From the NCBI RefSeq assembly GCF_000003815.2, contig NC_049986.1, positions 5,939,588 to 6,003,587 of the forward strand: DNA of 64,000 nucleotides, given 5' to 3'. Below the pieces are notes generated by a model. That model had not been told where the DNA came from. It was given only the letters and a program-made list of their open reading frames with translations, and did not search any database. Numbering within the stretch: position 1 is the first letter of the stretch; each line of letters starts with the position of its first letter. Positions 25,278 through 37,200 of this stretch are shown here, piece by piece. The position numbers were made by a program, and so were the translations under genes. The stretch is from Branchiostoma floridae. Its lineage: Eukaryota > Chordata > Leptocardii > Amphioxiformes > Branchiostomatidae.

Positions 25278-26129
25278 TTACCGTAACTTTAAGCCTAAAT
25301 GAGTCATAGGCAAATAAGATCTTGATCATGTATTCTTATTATACAATTGAAAAGACCCAGAGTCCTTGAAGTCCCATGTATAATGAATGTTCCCTAACAC
25401 AGCATGGTTTATACCTGCCCCTATAAGTTCACTTCACGTCAATGAAATGGAAACAAAGCAATCGTGACTGCGCGCCGCAAAATCTTTTAAGGACCATGAA
25501 TAATAAAAAGAACGATCAATTATCATCATTTCCTGCTGAGTTCAATAGATTGCCGCGAAAGCGATTTGAGTCCAGCGGCACAAAGGTATTTTGTCACTAC
25601 AAACAAAGATTTTTTTAAGGGCAAGAGATTGGAGTAAACCGCACACGTTATCAACATTATCTTAGTCTTGTAACCGTCATAATCTGCTGTAATACTTACC
25701 AAAGAATTTCAATGGAAGTCGTTTGACTTATAACCATGCTATATTAGAGTGTTTTTCATCCTTGCATTACTTGCCTTCAATGAGCCTCCTTTAGCTGAAG
25801 GGTTTTAATCAATAAACTTTTCGCCCTGGACAATTTCACATAGTCTCTGAAAATGCCGCGTATGCTGGTTTTAACCCACCGACCCAACGCAGTCCGCTAC
25901 ATTTCCAATAAATCGCAAACGGCGTGTCTCTTTGAATTTAATATGATTTGTGAGCAGCGGCTTCTTCTAAAATCTGAAAAATATGGCCCACTTTTCTGCG
26001 ACGTTACAATTTTTGACTTGTTTTTTCATAACATTTTGTTATGAAGAGTAGATCTGCATATTAAAGTAACGATAAAACTGTTTTGCTTTAGGGACTGTAG
26101 CATCAGGATGCAAGAAAGAGACTTTAAAG

Positions 26130-26410
26130 CAGTTACTAGGACAAATGGATATGATTTGGAAACGGTCAGACATTTCGGATCGTATTTACTATGATCTTTA
26201 GTCTATGCATATGACATTGCAGAGACCTGGTTTTATACCTGAATAGAATAGTTAGGATCCCATAGTTAGAACCTACCATGGCAAGTTCTCATCAGTGTTA
26301 CTGATGGAAGATAATGGATGCTATCTGAAACGTGTGACCGTGTCCAAAATCATAGCCAGGTGCTCGAGTAACAGCTTTTCTGCGTATCTTATTACCTGCA
26401 TGTAATAATT
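26130..26410. mobile_element. Foldback element (family B), diverged copy
   Basis: Inverted arms with GGAAACGGTCAGACATTTC (left) and ACGTGTGACCGTGTCCAAAA (right), then the tail TATCTTATTACCTGCATG. Confidence 0.6.
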
Positions 26411-27807
26411 AACTTTCATAAAAAGTAGATTTACCTGTTTTGTAAGAGTTCTTGGAATTCTATCGATAGTGAAATGTATTTTGGTTTATTGATCTCTTTG
26501 GAAAAAGCAGCATTATTTTCATCAGGCATGCAATGCATAATATACATGCCTGCCATATTAGGTATTTGAAATATCGGTGCTGTGCACTAATTGGCTTATA
26601 TCCAAATGAGGGAAACCCATTAATGTTTGTAGGCAGATGGGTCATTCACTGTGACTGAATCGCCCCCCCCCCCAAAAAAAAAGAAGTGAATCAAGGAGTT
26701 ACTACGACACATATTTATCTTTGCTATAGGAAACTTTTTATGGATTCACTGGATAGACAGGGATACGCTTGTCACTCATAATCACCTTTTAACCATAACA
26801 TTACCATATATCCACGCCTAAAAAATCCATCCTTTAAGCTTGAGTAAAATGATGGGGATCATGGATTCACTAGATAGGCTGGTCTATGGTTGTCACTCAT
26901 AATTACTTTTTAACCATAACATTAACATATACAAACGCTTCTAAAAATCCATCCTCTAAGCTAGAGTAAAATAGAATGGTGGGGGTCATTTCACAATTTT
27001 CGTTGACGTTTAAAGCGTGAACGATTAATGCTTGATATTGGTACTAGCGTGACATGTTATTCTTAACATCAGCTCAAATGTACTATGCTTAATTTCAAGG
27101 AAACCGCCTGCGTTTTGAACTTTGACTTTTTAATATCGGTTATAACGAGATCCTGAAATGACGAATGTAGACATCCGATAACAGATGTTAAAGCAATTCA
27201 CAAAAAAGTCAACAGCATCTGATAAAAAGTAAGTAAAAAACTAAGACCATTAGATTAAACTTAAATGTAGTATGAATGTTTTTTTTTGCATTGCCTATTT
27301 ATTGTTTACGCCGATAAAACACAAAATATACATTGGGTGGGAAGTAGCCTAGCTAAACGTTTATATAGTACGTCAAATTGATGAATAAATATATACTGAC
27401 TCGTGTAAAAATACATATATAGAAATTAAACAAAGTAAAAAAAATATACAAAAATTAATCTATGAACCTAAATCCTTTGTATGTAAATTGAAAAACAACA
27501 GTTAGCAGAAGATACCATAAAGTTGCACAATACAAAGCAACTGTTTGTATTTCTAAATTAAGCAACAAATGTTCGTGAGACATCATAGCTCAATGAAATA
27601 TCTTTGTTCTTTGAATGTAAATGTCGTCAAGATTCTTTCTCTTTTGATTATCATATACGCCTGTTTGGTGTTATTTTGCTAATCGAATCCCACTACGGTG
27701 ATTTATTAATCATCATAATAACACTGGACATATTCTGTGTTTTGCTGTAGTATGCCACTTAAAATGTGAAATACCCCAAGCCCATAGTAAAGTACTGGTC
27801 CAACATA

Positions 27808-27826
27808 CATACATACATACATACAT
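27808..27826. repeat. (CATA)n microsatellite
   Basis: Five tandem CATA units. Confidence 0.85.
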
Positions 27827-27974
27827 TTAGGTCTACAGAAAATAAAACTGCCCTTAGTACAGTAGTCGTTTCATCTCCCCACCCTCATATAGTCTAAACC
27901 CTCAAGCTCTCTAGTATTTTTGTACAATAGCATCGTTCTCTTACGAAAGAAACAAAATCGTTATAACAAACGCT

Positions 27975-30290
27975 CCTGTCTTCCACATCATTTACGCTGT
28001 ATTCTTGCCAGTATCTAACTGCTCTTGATGGCCAAAAAGTGCAACCCCTTCAATAATCCCGTTACACAGGCTAATAAAATCATACTAGAACTACATTTGA
28101 TTTACTACAATTCGGTAGAAATTGGATATACCACAATTCGGTAGACAATGGATTTACTACAATTCGGTAGACATTGGATTTAATACAATTCGGTAGACAT
28201 TGGATTTACTACAATTCGGTAGACATTGGGTTTACTACTACAATTCGGTAGACATTGGATTTACTACAATTCGGTAGACATTGGATCTACTACAATTCGG
28301 TAGACATTGGATTTACTACAATTCGGTAGACATTGGATTTACTACAATTCGGTAGACATTGGATTTACTACAATTCGGTAGACATTGGATTTACTACAAT
28401 TCGGTAGACATTGGATTTACTACAATTCGGCATCATAAATCATCATAAATGTTCTATTATTCCATACCATTCAAGCCTTGACAGTATCTAACTGCTCTTG
28501 ATGGCGAAAACGTGCAATCCATTCAATTATTCCTTTACATGGGCTAATAAAATTATACTAGAACTCCATTTGATTTACCACAATTCGGTAGACATTGGAT
28601 TTACTACAATTCGGTAGACATTGGATTTACTACAACTCGGTAGACATTGGATTAACTACAATTCCGTAGACATCATCTGAAATGTTCAATTCTTCCGTAC
28701 CATACAAGCTGTATAGTCTTGGCAGTATCTAACTGCTCCTGATGGCCAAAATGTGCAATCCCTTCAATGATCCCGTTACACAGGCTAAAAAATTATACTA
28801 GAACTCTATTCGATTTACTACAATTCGGCGCGCGGTAGACGTTGGATTTACTACAATTCGGTAGACATTGGATTTACTACAATTCGGTAGACATTGGATT
28901 TACTACAATTCGGTAGACATTGGATTTACTACAATTCGGTAGACATTGGATTTACTACAATTCGGTAGACATTGGATTTACTACAATTCGGTAGACATTG
29001 GATTTACTACAATTCGGTAGACATTGGATTTACTACAATTCGGCATCATAAATCATCATAAATGTTCTATTATTCCATACCATTCAAGCCTTGACAGTAT
29101 CTAACTGCTCTTGATGGCGAAAACGTGCAATCCATTCAATTATTCCTTTACATGGGCTAATAAAATTATACTAGAACTCCATTTGATTTACCACAATTCG
29201 GTAGACATTGGATTTACTACAATTCGGTAGACATTGGATTTACTACAACTCGGTAGACATTGGATTAACTACAATTCCGTAGACATCATCTGAAATGTTC
29301 AATTCTTCCGTACCATACAAGCTGTATAGTCTTGGCAGTATCTAACTGCTCCTGATGGCCAAAATGTGCAATCCCTTCAATGATCCCGTTACGCAGGCTA
29401 AAATATTTAATACTAGAACTATATTCGATTTACTACAATTCGGTAGACATTTGATTTATCAAATTCGATAGACATCATCACAAATGTTCAATTCTTCCGT
29501 ACCATACAAGCTGTATAGTCTCGGCAGTATCTAACTGCTCCTGATGGCCAAAATGTGCAATCCCTTCAATGATCCCGTTACACAGGCTAAAAAATTATAC
29601 TAGAACTCTATTCGATTTACTACAATTCGGCGCGCGGTAGACGTTGGATTTACTACAATTCGGTAGACATTGGATTTACTACAATTCGGTAGACATTGGA
29701 TTTACTACAATTCCGTAGACATCATCTGAAATGTTCAATTCTTCCGTACCATACAAGCTGTATAGTCTTGGCAGTATCTAACTGCTCCTGATGGCCAAAA
29801 TGTGCAATCCCTTCAATGATCCCGTTACGCAGGCTAAAATATTTAATACTAGAACTATATTCGATTTACTACAATTCGGTAGACATTTGATTTATCAAAT
29901 TCGATAGACATCATCACAAATGTTCAATTCTTCCGTACCATTCAAGCTGTAGTCTTGGCAGTATCTAACTGCTCCTGATGGCCAAAATGTGCAATCCCTT
30001 CAATAATCCCGTTACACGGGCTAATAAAATTATACTAGAACTGCATTTGATCTACCACAATTGGGTAGAAATCGGATTTACTACAATTCGGTAGACATTG
30101 AATTTACTACAATTCGGTAGACATCATCACAAATGTTCAATTCTTCCGTACCATTCAAGCTGTAGTCTTGGCAGTATCTAACTGCTCCTGATGGCCAAAA
30201 TGTGCAACCCCTTCAATAATCACGTTACAGAGGCTAATAAAATCATACCAGAACTACATTTGATTAACTACAATTCAGTAGACACCTAAG
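27975..30290. repeat. Higher-order satellite with 26-bp core
   Basis: Runs of a 26-bp unit (GACATTGGATTTACTACAAT plus TCGGTA) alternate with a spacer of about 150 bases (CAGTATCTAACTGCTCCTGATGG, ATGTGCAATCCCTTCAATGAT). The spacer appears about nine times. Blocks are duplicated: the stretch from 28431 recurs from 29044 (613 apart), and a GGCGCGCGGTAGACG variant occurs at 28826 and 29631 (805 apart). Confidence 0.92.
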
Positions 30291-31611
30291 GCACCAAGGG
30301 TCCATTTTGCTGATAAGTCAAGTTTATCATGGGAAACAGAATAACATTATCTGATTTAAATGGACCCAGGAGAGAAGAACAATTGGCCATGAATGGAAGT
30401 ATCGATGACAGTTAAGTGTGTTTCATGGTGTAATATTTGCCCGGGATGACACTCTTTGACATACAGCACGGAAGAAACAGATATTGTACACTACACTAAT
30501 AACTGTACCTTACTAACTGTTACCTTGAAGAACGTGTAAGAAATGGTTTGAAACAGTTAGTGCAAAGAATATCATGTGCATATACATGCGTCAATAGATG
30601 AACATTGATATGTAGAGAAATAGATCGGCTAAAGTCATATATGCGTAGGTGGAACTCGCAGTTAAATGTTGTATATTCTGTGTCAGCACAATCCATTATG
30701 TTCAGCCTTAAGGTATCATAAAACCATTTGCTTCTGTTTTTATCACTTTATAATGTTATTTTAGAGTTACAGACCACACGGGACAAGACATTAGCCCGAC
30801 AAAGTGGCCTTTTGAGCATTCCAAAATTCAGCCTGCAAAAAATTAGAAGCACAGCGGAATGGACTGAGAAAAACAACTTCTAACTCAGTTGTCTTTGACT
30901 TGAAAGAATGCAACACCAAGTCAAATACATTCTTTCACGTCTTTTATTACGAAAAATGAAAGAGATAGAAAATTTCTTACTGACTCTTTTGTTTGGCGTA
31001 GTTAGAGACACAACGTTTATTTTTCTGATGCCTACACTTATTTTTTTGCATGAAGACGCAGATGGTACTCTCAGCCAGCTTAATCCATGTTGAGCTCAGC
31101 TAACTGTTGCTAGCTTCACAATTTATAAAAAGATATCGATTTTTGGCCTGTCCATATAATAGGAAATAGGTTGATAACGCAGAAAACAATCCGCGGTAAT
31201 GCTGTTCCATATGGGACTTTTCGCTCCTCCCCCTTTGATATGGAAGTGTTCAGAATCAATTTTGCTAAACGTCCATCTACAAGCACGTGTTTTTCTTCGC
31301 TAAGTGGTGCACCTAATGAACAATGCATGAGTGCATATTGTAGTTATGTAGCATTAGAAACATTTATATATTTTTTATAAAAACTTAGGTGAAATCTCCA
31401 AATACTGAATATAAAATATTTTTCCAAAACCGATCATATCACAAGTAATTGCCATTTGGCGTATATTATTGCCTCGATGTCTAACCTTCATCGGCATACG
31501 AAATATCTTTTTCTAAAGAGAACAGGAAAGCTTCAAAATTACATGTTATTACAATCTTATTGATTACTTTAATGATATATAAGATGAATGCCAATATGTA
31601 AGTTTTACCTT

Positions 31612-31747
31612 GTTTGTAATATATTCAAGGTAGACCGCCTCTTGGCGTAACACACCGTTCTTTTTATTAAAGAGTATACAAGACGCATATTCCAACGGAG
31701 TCATCTTTTCAAGTTTTAATGGAATAATCGCTAAAAGATCAAGTTTT
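31612..31747 (-). CDS. Orphan coding-like stretch with donor site
   Basis: Minus strand, MAMETLLKLDLLAIIPLKLE then MTPLEYASCILFNKKNGVL and RQEAVYLEYITNK, followed by a consensus-like donor (AAG|gtaaaa). The true left end is unclear; an ATG lies at about 31764. Unrecognised and possibly a gene fragment. Confidence 0.22.
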
Positions 31748-31820
31748 AATAATGTTTCCATAGCCATGTTACACACGGTAGAATTTTTCAGAATTTCATT
31801 TCTCTCATCACATTTTACAG

Positions 31821-32025
31821 GCCGTGTCTGCCTCAGTAAGCAGCTGGCTATAATATGGAGATTTTCTGCTCTTCTCTTCCCTCCTGAAGCACTTCACCTT
31901 CAAGCTGCCAGGAGGCGCCCTTGTACCTTCAACAGATGGCAGTGTTGTAGAAAGGTAGCAGAACACGCAGCCAGATATAACCTCTACTGCGCGATCAAGG
32001 AAGGCATCGACTTTGAGGCTGTATG
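31821..32025 (+). pseudogene. Cytochrome P450 (CYP2-like) terminal-exon remnant
   Basis: After an intact-looking acceptor (ttttacag) the three forward frames together spell the end of a microsomal P450. GRVCLSKQLA is the region around the haem-ligand Cys, where functional enzymes usually have G-E/K-QLA. A second frame reads FSSLLKHFTFKLPGGA, the strand region that ends CYP2-type proteins. A third reads YNLYCAIKEG near the end. At least two frame changes separate the pieces and no upstream P450 exons were recognised, so this is a decayed isolated exon. In a working enzyme the Cys would bind haem iron for monooxygenase chemistry. The family call is firm for the first two motifs and weaker for the last. 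Confidence 0.62.
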
Positions 32026-32757
32026 ACTTGGATTGTAAACGTTTTCCATTCCATGTATTAATACGCCCCATTACGCAACTGTCTTTCTAGTGTGAGACAG
32101 GTGCAGTTATGTGACCTCCGCAGAGCGGCGATTCTTTTCGGCGTGAGATCGAAAAGGCAATACGCTGAAAAAAGAATTTCTTAGATTATTTGTGGCGTGT
32201 ACCCTAAACTGAAACATATCCGTCAGAACTGCATTTTTATGTTAAAGAGCAAGCATTTTGAATTTCAGCCTCTCGTGGCACTGTGGCTTAATTTGATTAG
32301 GGGGACGTGGCTCTTTGAGATAGTAAGCACACCAGTCTTAAGATATCTGATGAACGAGTATGCTTACAACAAAAAGAACAACATATCCAGATATAATTGT
32401 TATTTGACTTGCGGGCATAGGAGTAGTGTCTTTTACCGTTGATTTGAATGGAACGGTCTAATTGTGGTTAGAGACCGTTAACTACCTCATATACCCTTGA
32501 TCAATCCGGTCATGTCAGGTTATTTTCGACGAAAGCAAAATTCTTGGAAAGAAGACCAAATAGACATTTGTTTTTATGTACTAAACAGGAATTTATTACT
32601 CAAAAACAAGCAAATAAACAGTACAAAACTACAATGCGACAATAAGATTCAGCCGGACTTTTGAACATTATAATATGTTTGTAAAGAAAGAAATTTATGA
32701 TAGCACTATAGTTATGAACGACCGTGATTACTATAGTACTACTATTACCCTGGGGGC

Positions 32758-32965
32758 CAGACTTCTACCGGGCACCGGCAGAAAATCTGTTCGGCAGCTT
32801 ATGCATCAATTCCCGATGACCATACGCTAGATTTCTTAGGAGGTCTGGTGTCAACTCAGCAAGCTACTTCTCTTCATGAGACCTCCCGGAGTGATCATCT
32901 GAGGTTAGCGGGAGGAACCGCCTTTGCTGCCGAACAGATTTTCTGTCAAGTCCGGTTAAAGTCTG
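32758..32965. mobile_element. Foldback MITE
   Basis: Ends CAGACTTCTACCGGG and CCGGTTAAAGTCTG are inverted. Inside them GCAGAAAATCTGTTCGGCAGC pairs with GCTGCCGAACAGATTTTCTG. No clear target duplication. Confidence 0.6.
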
Positions 32966-33618
32966 ACAACTAGGTATAAAAGTCAAGAAGGCCATATACC
33001 GCAGACATAAGCCTTAGGGAACAAAGTGGTAGCAGTATATACGTATGCAGTTTTTTTTCTCATATATGCTAAACGTTTATCAAATATAATCGTGAAGCTT
33101 TGAATTCGACTAATAATTATATGTTCTGTGGCCTAGTGGTGCAAAACTAACTTGTCACGTGCTTTTGCTTTCTGTCAATTCGTACTTTTTTTGCACACAC
33201 TTTTTCTAGACACTTTTTGCTATCATAATCATAATCATCATCACTAAAATCTTGCTGATTTTCTTCCGAATTCAAACTTAGGGGAAAATATTACCCATAT
33301 TCCACGTATCACCCTAATTGCTATATTACATAATGGGAACATAAATAAAGGCATTACTTACTGTGTTACTTAGATACATTCTAAAAATTATATTTTCTCT
33401 GTCCAAGAACGTAAAGGGTTCTACAGCATTCAATGTTATATAATCATATAAAAGCCACTATATCATACCTTAAATGTACACCGATGGCATGAGCGTAAAT
33501 AAAAGCAATAACTTGTAGCAAAAATATTGCCATTTTTCTAAGTGTACGCGTCTTAGATCTCTTTATCAATGCTTTCTTCATTAAAAAATACAGGGAGCTA
33601 AAAATAAAAATTATCACA

Positions 33619-33619
<1 letters not shown>

Positions 33620-33658
<39 letters not shown>

Positions 33659-33659
33659 C
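33620..33659. repeat. (ATTG)n microsatellite
   Basis: About nine tandem TTGA units. Confidence 0.95.
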
Positions 33660-33934
33660 AAATTTGAACGATGTAAGCGCTTAAGCCTCTTCACTTCGGT
33701 TACCAAGTTTCTAGTTCTATCATTTACAGTCTATGGATTGCGCCCCCTCTAATAAGTAATATACGTGTTGATACAAACGTTATGCTTAATATGCCATATA
33801 AGAATGCAAAAGTGACCTCAAATTGTCATCGTGACACAATCGACAACTACTTTGAATTACATGTGTAGCTATTGTCAAGTACGGCACTGCGGTTGACTGG
33901 CTTTTTGGACCGTAGACGAGCGCCCACTAGCGGT

Positions 33935-34218
33935 TTACATTGGAGCGGGCCCGTTCAACTGACGAAGCGGATAAGCCGGTTCGGCACGGGGGTACATAGG
34001 GTAGGCTGGCTCGGGGAGGGTACGGGCGGGCTCCGAGCGCATGGCGTAGGGCGCGTCGTTGGCGCGGACGTAGTAAGGCTTGCGGTAGACAGGAGTGTTG
34101 GGCTTCAGCGATGGGCGCGGGCCGTCGACGATGTAGCGATCCTCTACGATCGGCTCGGCATCCGCCATCATGTACATTCCACGGTACTTATGAGCCAGGT
34201 ACTTCAAGATGTCGATAA
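33935..34218 (-). CDS. Aquaporin exon 6 (C-terminal tail and stop)
   Basis: Acceptor gctatag, phase 1, ending at TAA (33935-33937). Codes 94 tail residues, hydrophilic and rich in Pro, Tyr and Arg, with repeated PAYP motifs (EPAYPMYP, EPAYPLRQ). No membrane segment. I saw no canonical AATAAA shortly downstream on this strand. Confidence 0.9.
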
Positions 34219-37200
34219 CTATAGCAACAGAAAAAAAAAAACACAACAATTTATAATCTTCAATAACAAAGGCTAAATTTACTGTGTGTGTACATATATG
34301 ATAATTGTTGCGTGTCCCAGTGAAAAAAAGTGTAATACTGGCTTAGCATTGTGTGATGTTTTGTTTAACTTGCTATCAAATACAGATCAATGAATCTCAA
34401 AAATTCCCGTTTTCACTTTGTGATCCAAATACAACTACCCGCAGAACGAAATCCATACGAATCTGCCAAAAAAAATTTTTGGTAATAGGTGCTAAGAAAA
34501 TACAGAAACCCCCATCAAAAGGCGAATCTCCTTTACAAAATGAATTCTAATTCTTCGCTTCTGCTGAGTTCAAAACAATGTCATGAAGCCTGCGTTACGT
34601 TGTCGCTCTAAAAGGCAAAACAATTCGCTTTACCGTCTTGGTCAACAATATCCAGGTCATCAGCGATGTAGCGAAGAGGGTTGAAGATAAACTCGTACAG
34701 CAGCGCGGCCACGCCTCCACCAAGGATCGGTCCAACCCAGTACACCTGTGGATAACATAAAGATTTACTTCAGTACCATACAAGAACGCCCTCTAGCGAC
34801 TTTTAACTACACTGTATGTGTCTAGTCTATACGGGTAGTGAGATGTAGGTACATCATCAAAACAAACAACCGTTTACTTTATAAGTTTCGTTCAAGGCCA
34901 AAGAAAGGAACAGTTAATTTTGGTTTAAAACATTGGGTTAAAATACAACAAAAGTTATGTTTCTGTTTTGTTGTTTTTATGTTGTTTTCACACAATGCCC
35001 CTATTATGACAATGCTTCGTCCCTTTGGCTAAGTATGGGCGTTAAAATACAGCTGTGTACATTCTATTGTTATGACGCAAAAGTCGTAGACACCTGGCGA
35101 AATTAGGGAACTGAATCCTACACTATCAAAAGCATTATGCAACCATAATATCAGGACAATAGCTTGTCCAGGAGAAAAGAAACGGAAAACCAAAAAATAA
35201 ACAACAATTGTAACAAGATCACGCGTCATGGTGCAAAAATTTTACTTATCTTCCGAATCTTTGCCTTCCTAACACGAATCATCCACATATTAATGTTTCA
35301 TATCATCACAGTCCATCCAGACATACAGAAATAATACCTCCATTTTCAAGGACGTCAAAAAATGTCAAGGTAGAAACTTACCCAGTGGTCAGTCCATCGG
35401 TTTGTGAAGATGGCGTTCTGGTCAACAATGACAGCTGGACCGAGAGAGCGAGCAGGGTTTAGGCTAGCGCCCGAGTGGAACAGCTGGAATGAGACAAAAA
35501 GAAAAAGAAGTCCATGTATGTCAGTAACATTTCTTCAGAAGTGAAATGTATGGTATGCCTGTAGCGATATACCGACATTTGGTCGCATAACGCAGTATTT
35601 ATGGGCGACCCCCGTCCTTGAGGGTATAAAGAAGTGCGCCACAGTACTTGAAAAGGCCGTAGTTATTTCCCTGTAAATAACAGCTTTGTGAAAACTGTGT
35701 TGAAATGTAGAGAATGATCATTTTTATGTCTGTATAAGGCCACGTTGATTTGATTATATGAATGACATCCGCGCTCGCACCAATTTTCGGCCATTTCCAA
35801 CAACAACAAAAAAGTTTTCGACCACACAATAAGTTGTGCAAAGCAGCTGTAAAATGAGCACAAATATTCCGTAGATTGAAAAAAAAAGTATCAGAAAACA
35901 GATAACTAATGCCATAGAATGCCAAAATGAATCTAAGTCAATTTAAGAATAAGATGTGAAAGGACAGAAAGAAAGAAAAAAATCCATTGTTGGTTGGGGG
36001 AGGTACCAGTACAGAAAATTCAGGTCCAGAGGATCATTTCCAGGTCCGGACATGAACCTGGACCTGATTGTCTGTGGAAACTTGAGAACTGGCAATACTC
36101 AAAACAATGGTAATTGGTCAATTTTGCTACAGAGGAATCTGTTTGGTGGATTATTGGACTCCCACTGCATTTTAAAATCCCATCTCCTTGTAATAAAGGC
36201 TAACTGTCTCTGTACCTTTGACTGTAGAAACTTGGTGCAATTGACTATAAACTCTACTTGACTTCGCTCTTGTTGTCTTCTTGTATTGGCCCCCCGTTTA
36301 GACCCCAAATAGCTGCCGACATAGTGTGTCCATTTTGTAATTGGCGAAACCTGTTCCTCTGTTTTTTTTTCAGGTCTGTTTTTTTTCGGATTGGTCCAAG
36401 AAGAAAAAAATGTTTTGCACCCGTATGATGTACTGGTCCCTACACCTACATTGCAACTGTTGGTATACCATACTATGTGTGTTTAGTCCTATGTTCAACC
36501 TTCCTGGCCACTTTGATTTCATACTGAAGGCAACTTTTTTTTTAGCCAAAGTTTTTTTTATTCGCTCGCTCGCATCAGTTTTGGAGTTCCCGGAGGATGT
36601 CATCCATATAATCAAATCAACATGGCCTAAGTTAGATTACGATGTTTGATCGGTAGGCGTGAATTTGCGCCTTGATACTGTTGCCGGGTACTGCCTGGGT
36701 GTTGCCTCCAGTACCATGACCTCCGCTGGGGGGTCAAATAAAAATGGTTTTTAAACGAGAACAACACCGCAACTTTGTGCGCATTTTTAGATATTTTGTA
36801 GGTTGTGCCATGCAATTCAACATTTAATATTCTTGTCAATTGCCTGTGCACCCTACTATAAATTTTTAGGCGTCTAACCTCTTCAGTTTGGGGTCATTAA
36901 CAATGTAAATCCCAGTAGGCGAAATACTGTGTCATGTCACCATAAGTGTGCTATGGTGATTTATGGGCAGTTGACGAAAAATCCGATACGAGGCCGAATC
37001 TAAATCAGATCAATTGTCCTAAAATGACCCAAGATTTGTTCGACGACGGTCTACCGGGTTCCAAAAAATTCAAGATAATATCTGCTTGTCATTTCTAATT
37101 TGCCACCCCCCCCCCTTCAGACAGGCAAGACTCCAGATCACTTTTCTGGATATATAGAAAGACTCCGTCTTATAGCAAATTATTGGACCTTTTGTGCAAC

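Larger units (their letters stand above)
25281..27970. other. No gene seen
   Basis: Holds the family B copy at 26130 and two diverged tandem copies of about 130 bases (GGATTCACTGGATAGACAGG near 26742, GGATTCACTAGATAGGCTGG near 26861), otherwise AT-rich. Confidence 0.55.

Noticed and set aside
27975-30290. CRISPR-like array
   Set aside because: The 26-bp units follow one another directly and the longer spacers are themselves conserved repeats.
33872-34276. 134-codon plus-strand open frame
   Set aside because: Antisense of aquaporin exon 6. Arg/Gly/Val-rich composition comes from the GC-rich opposite strand.
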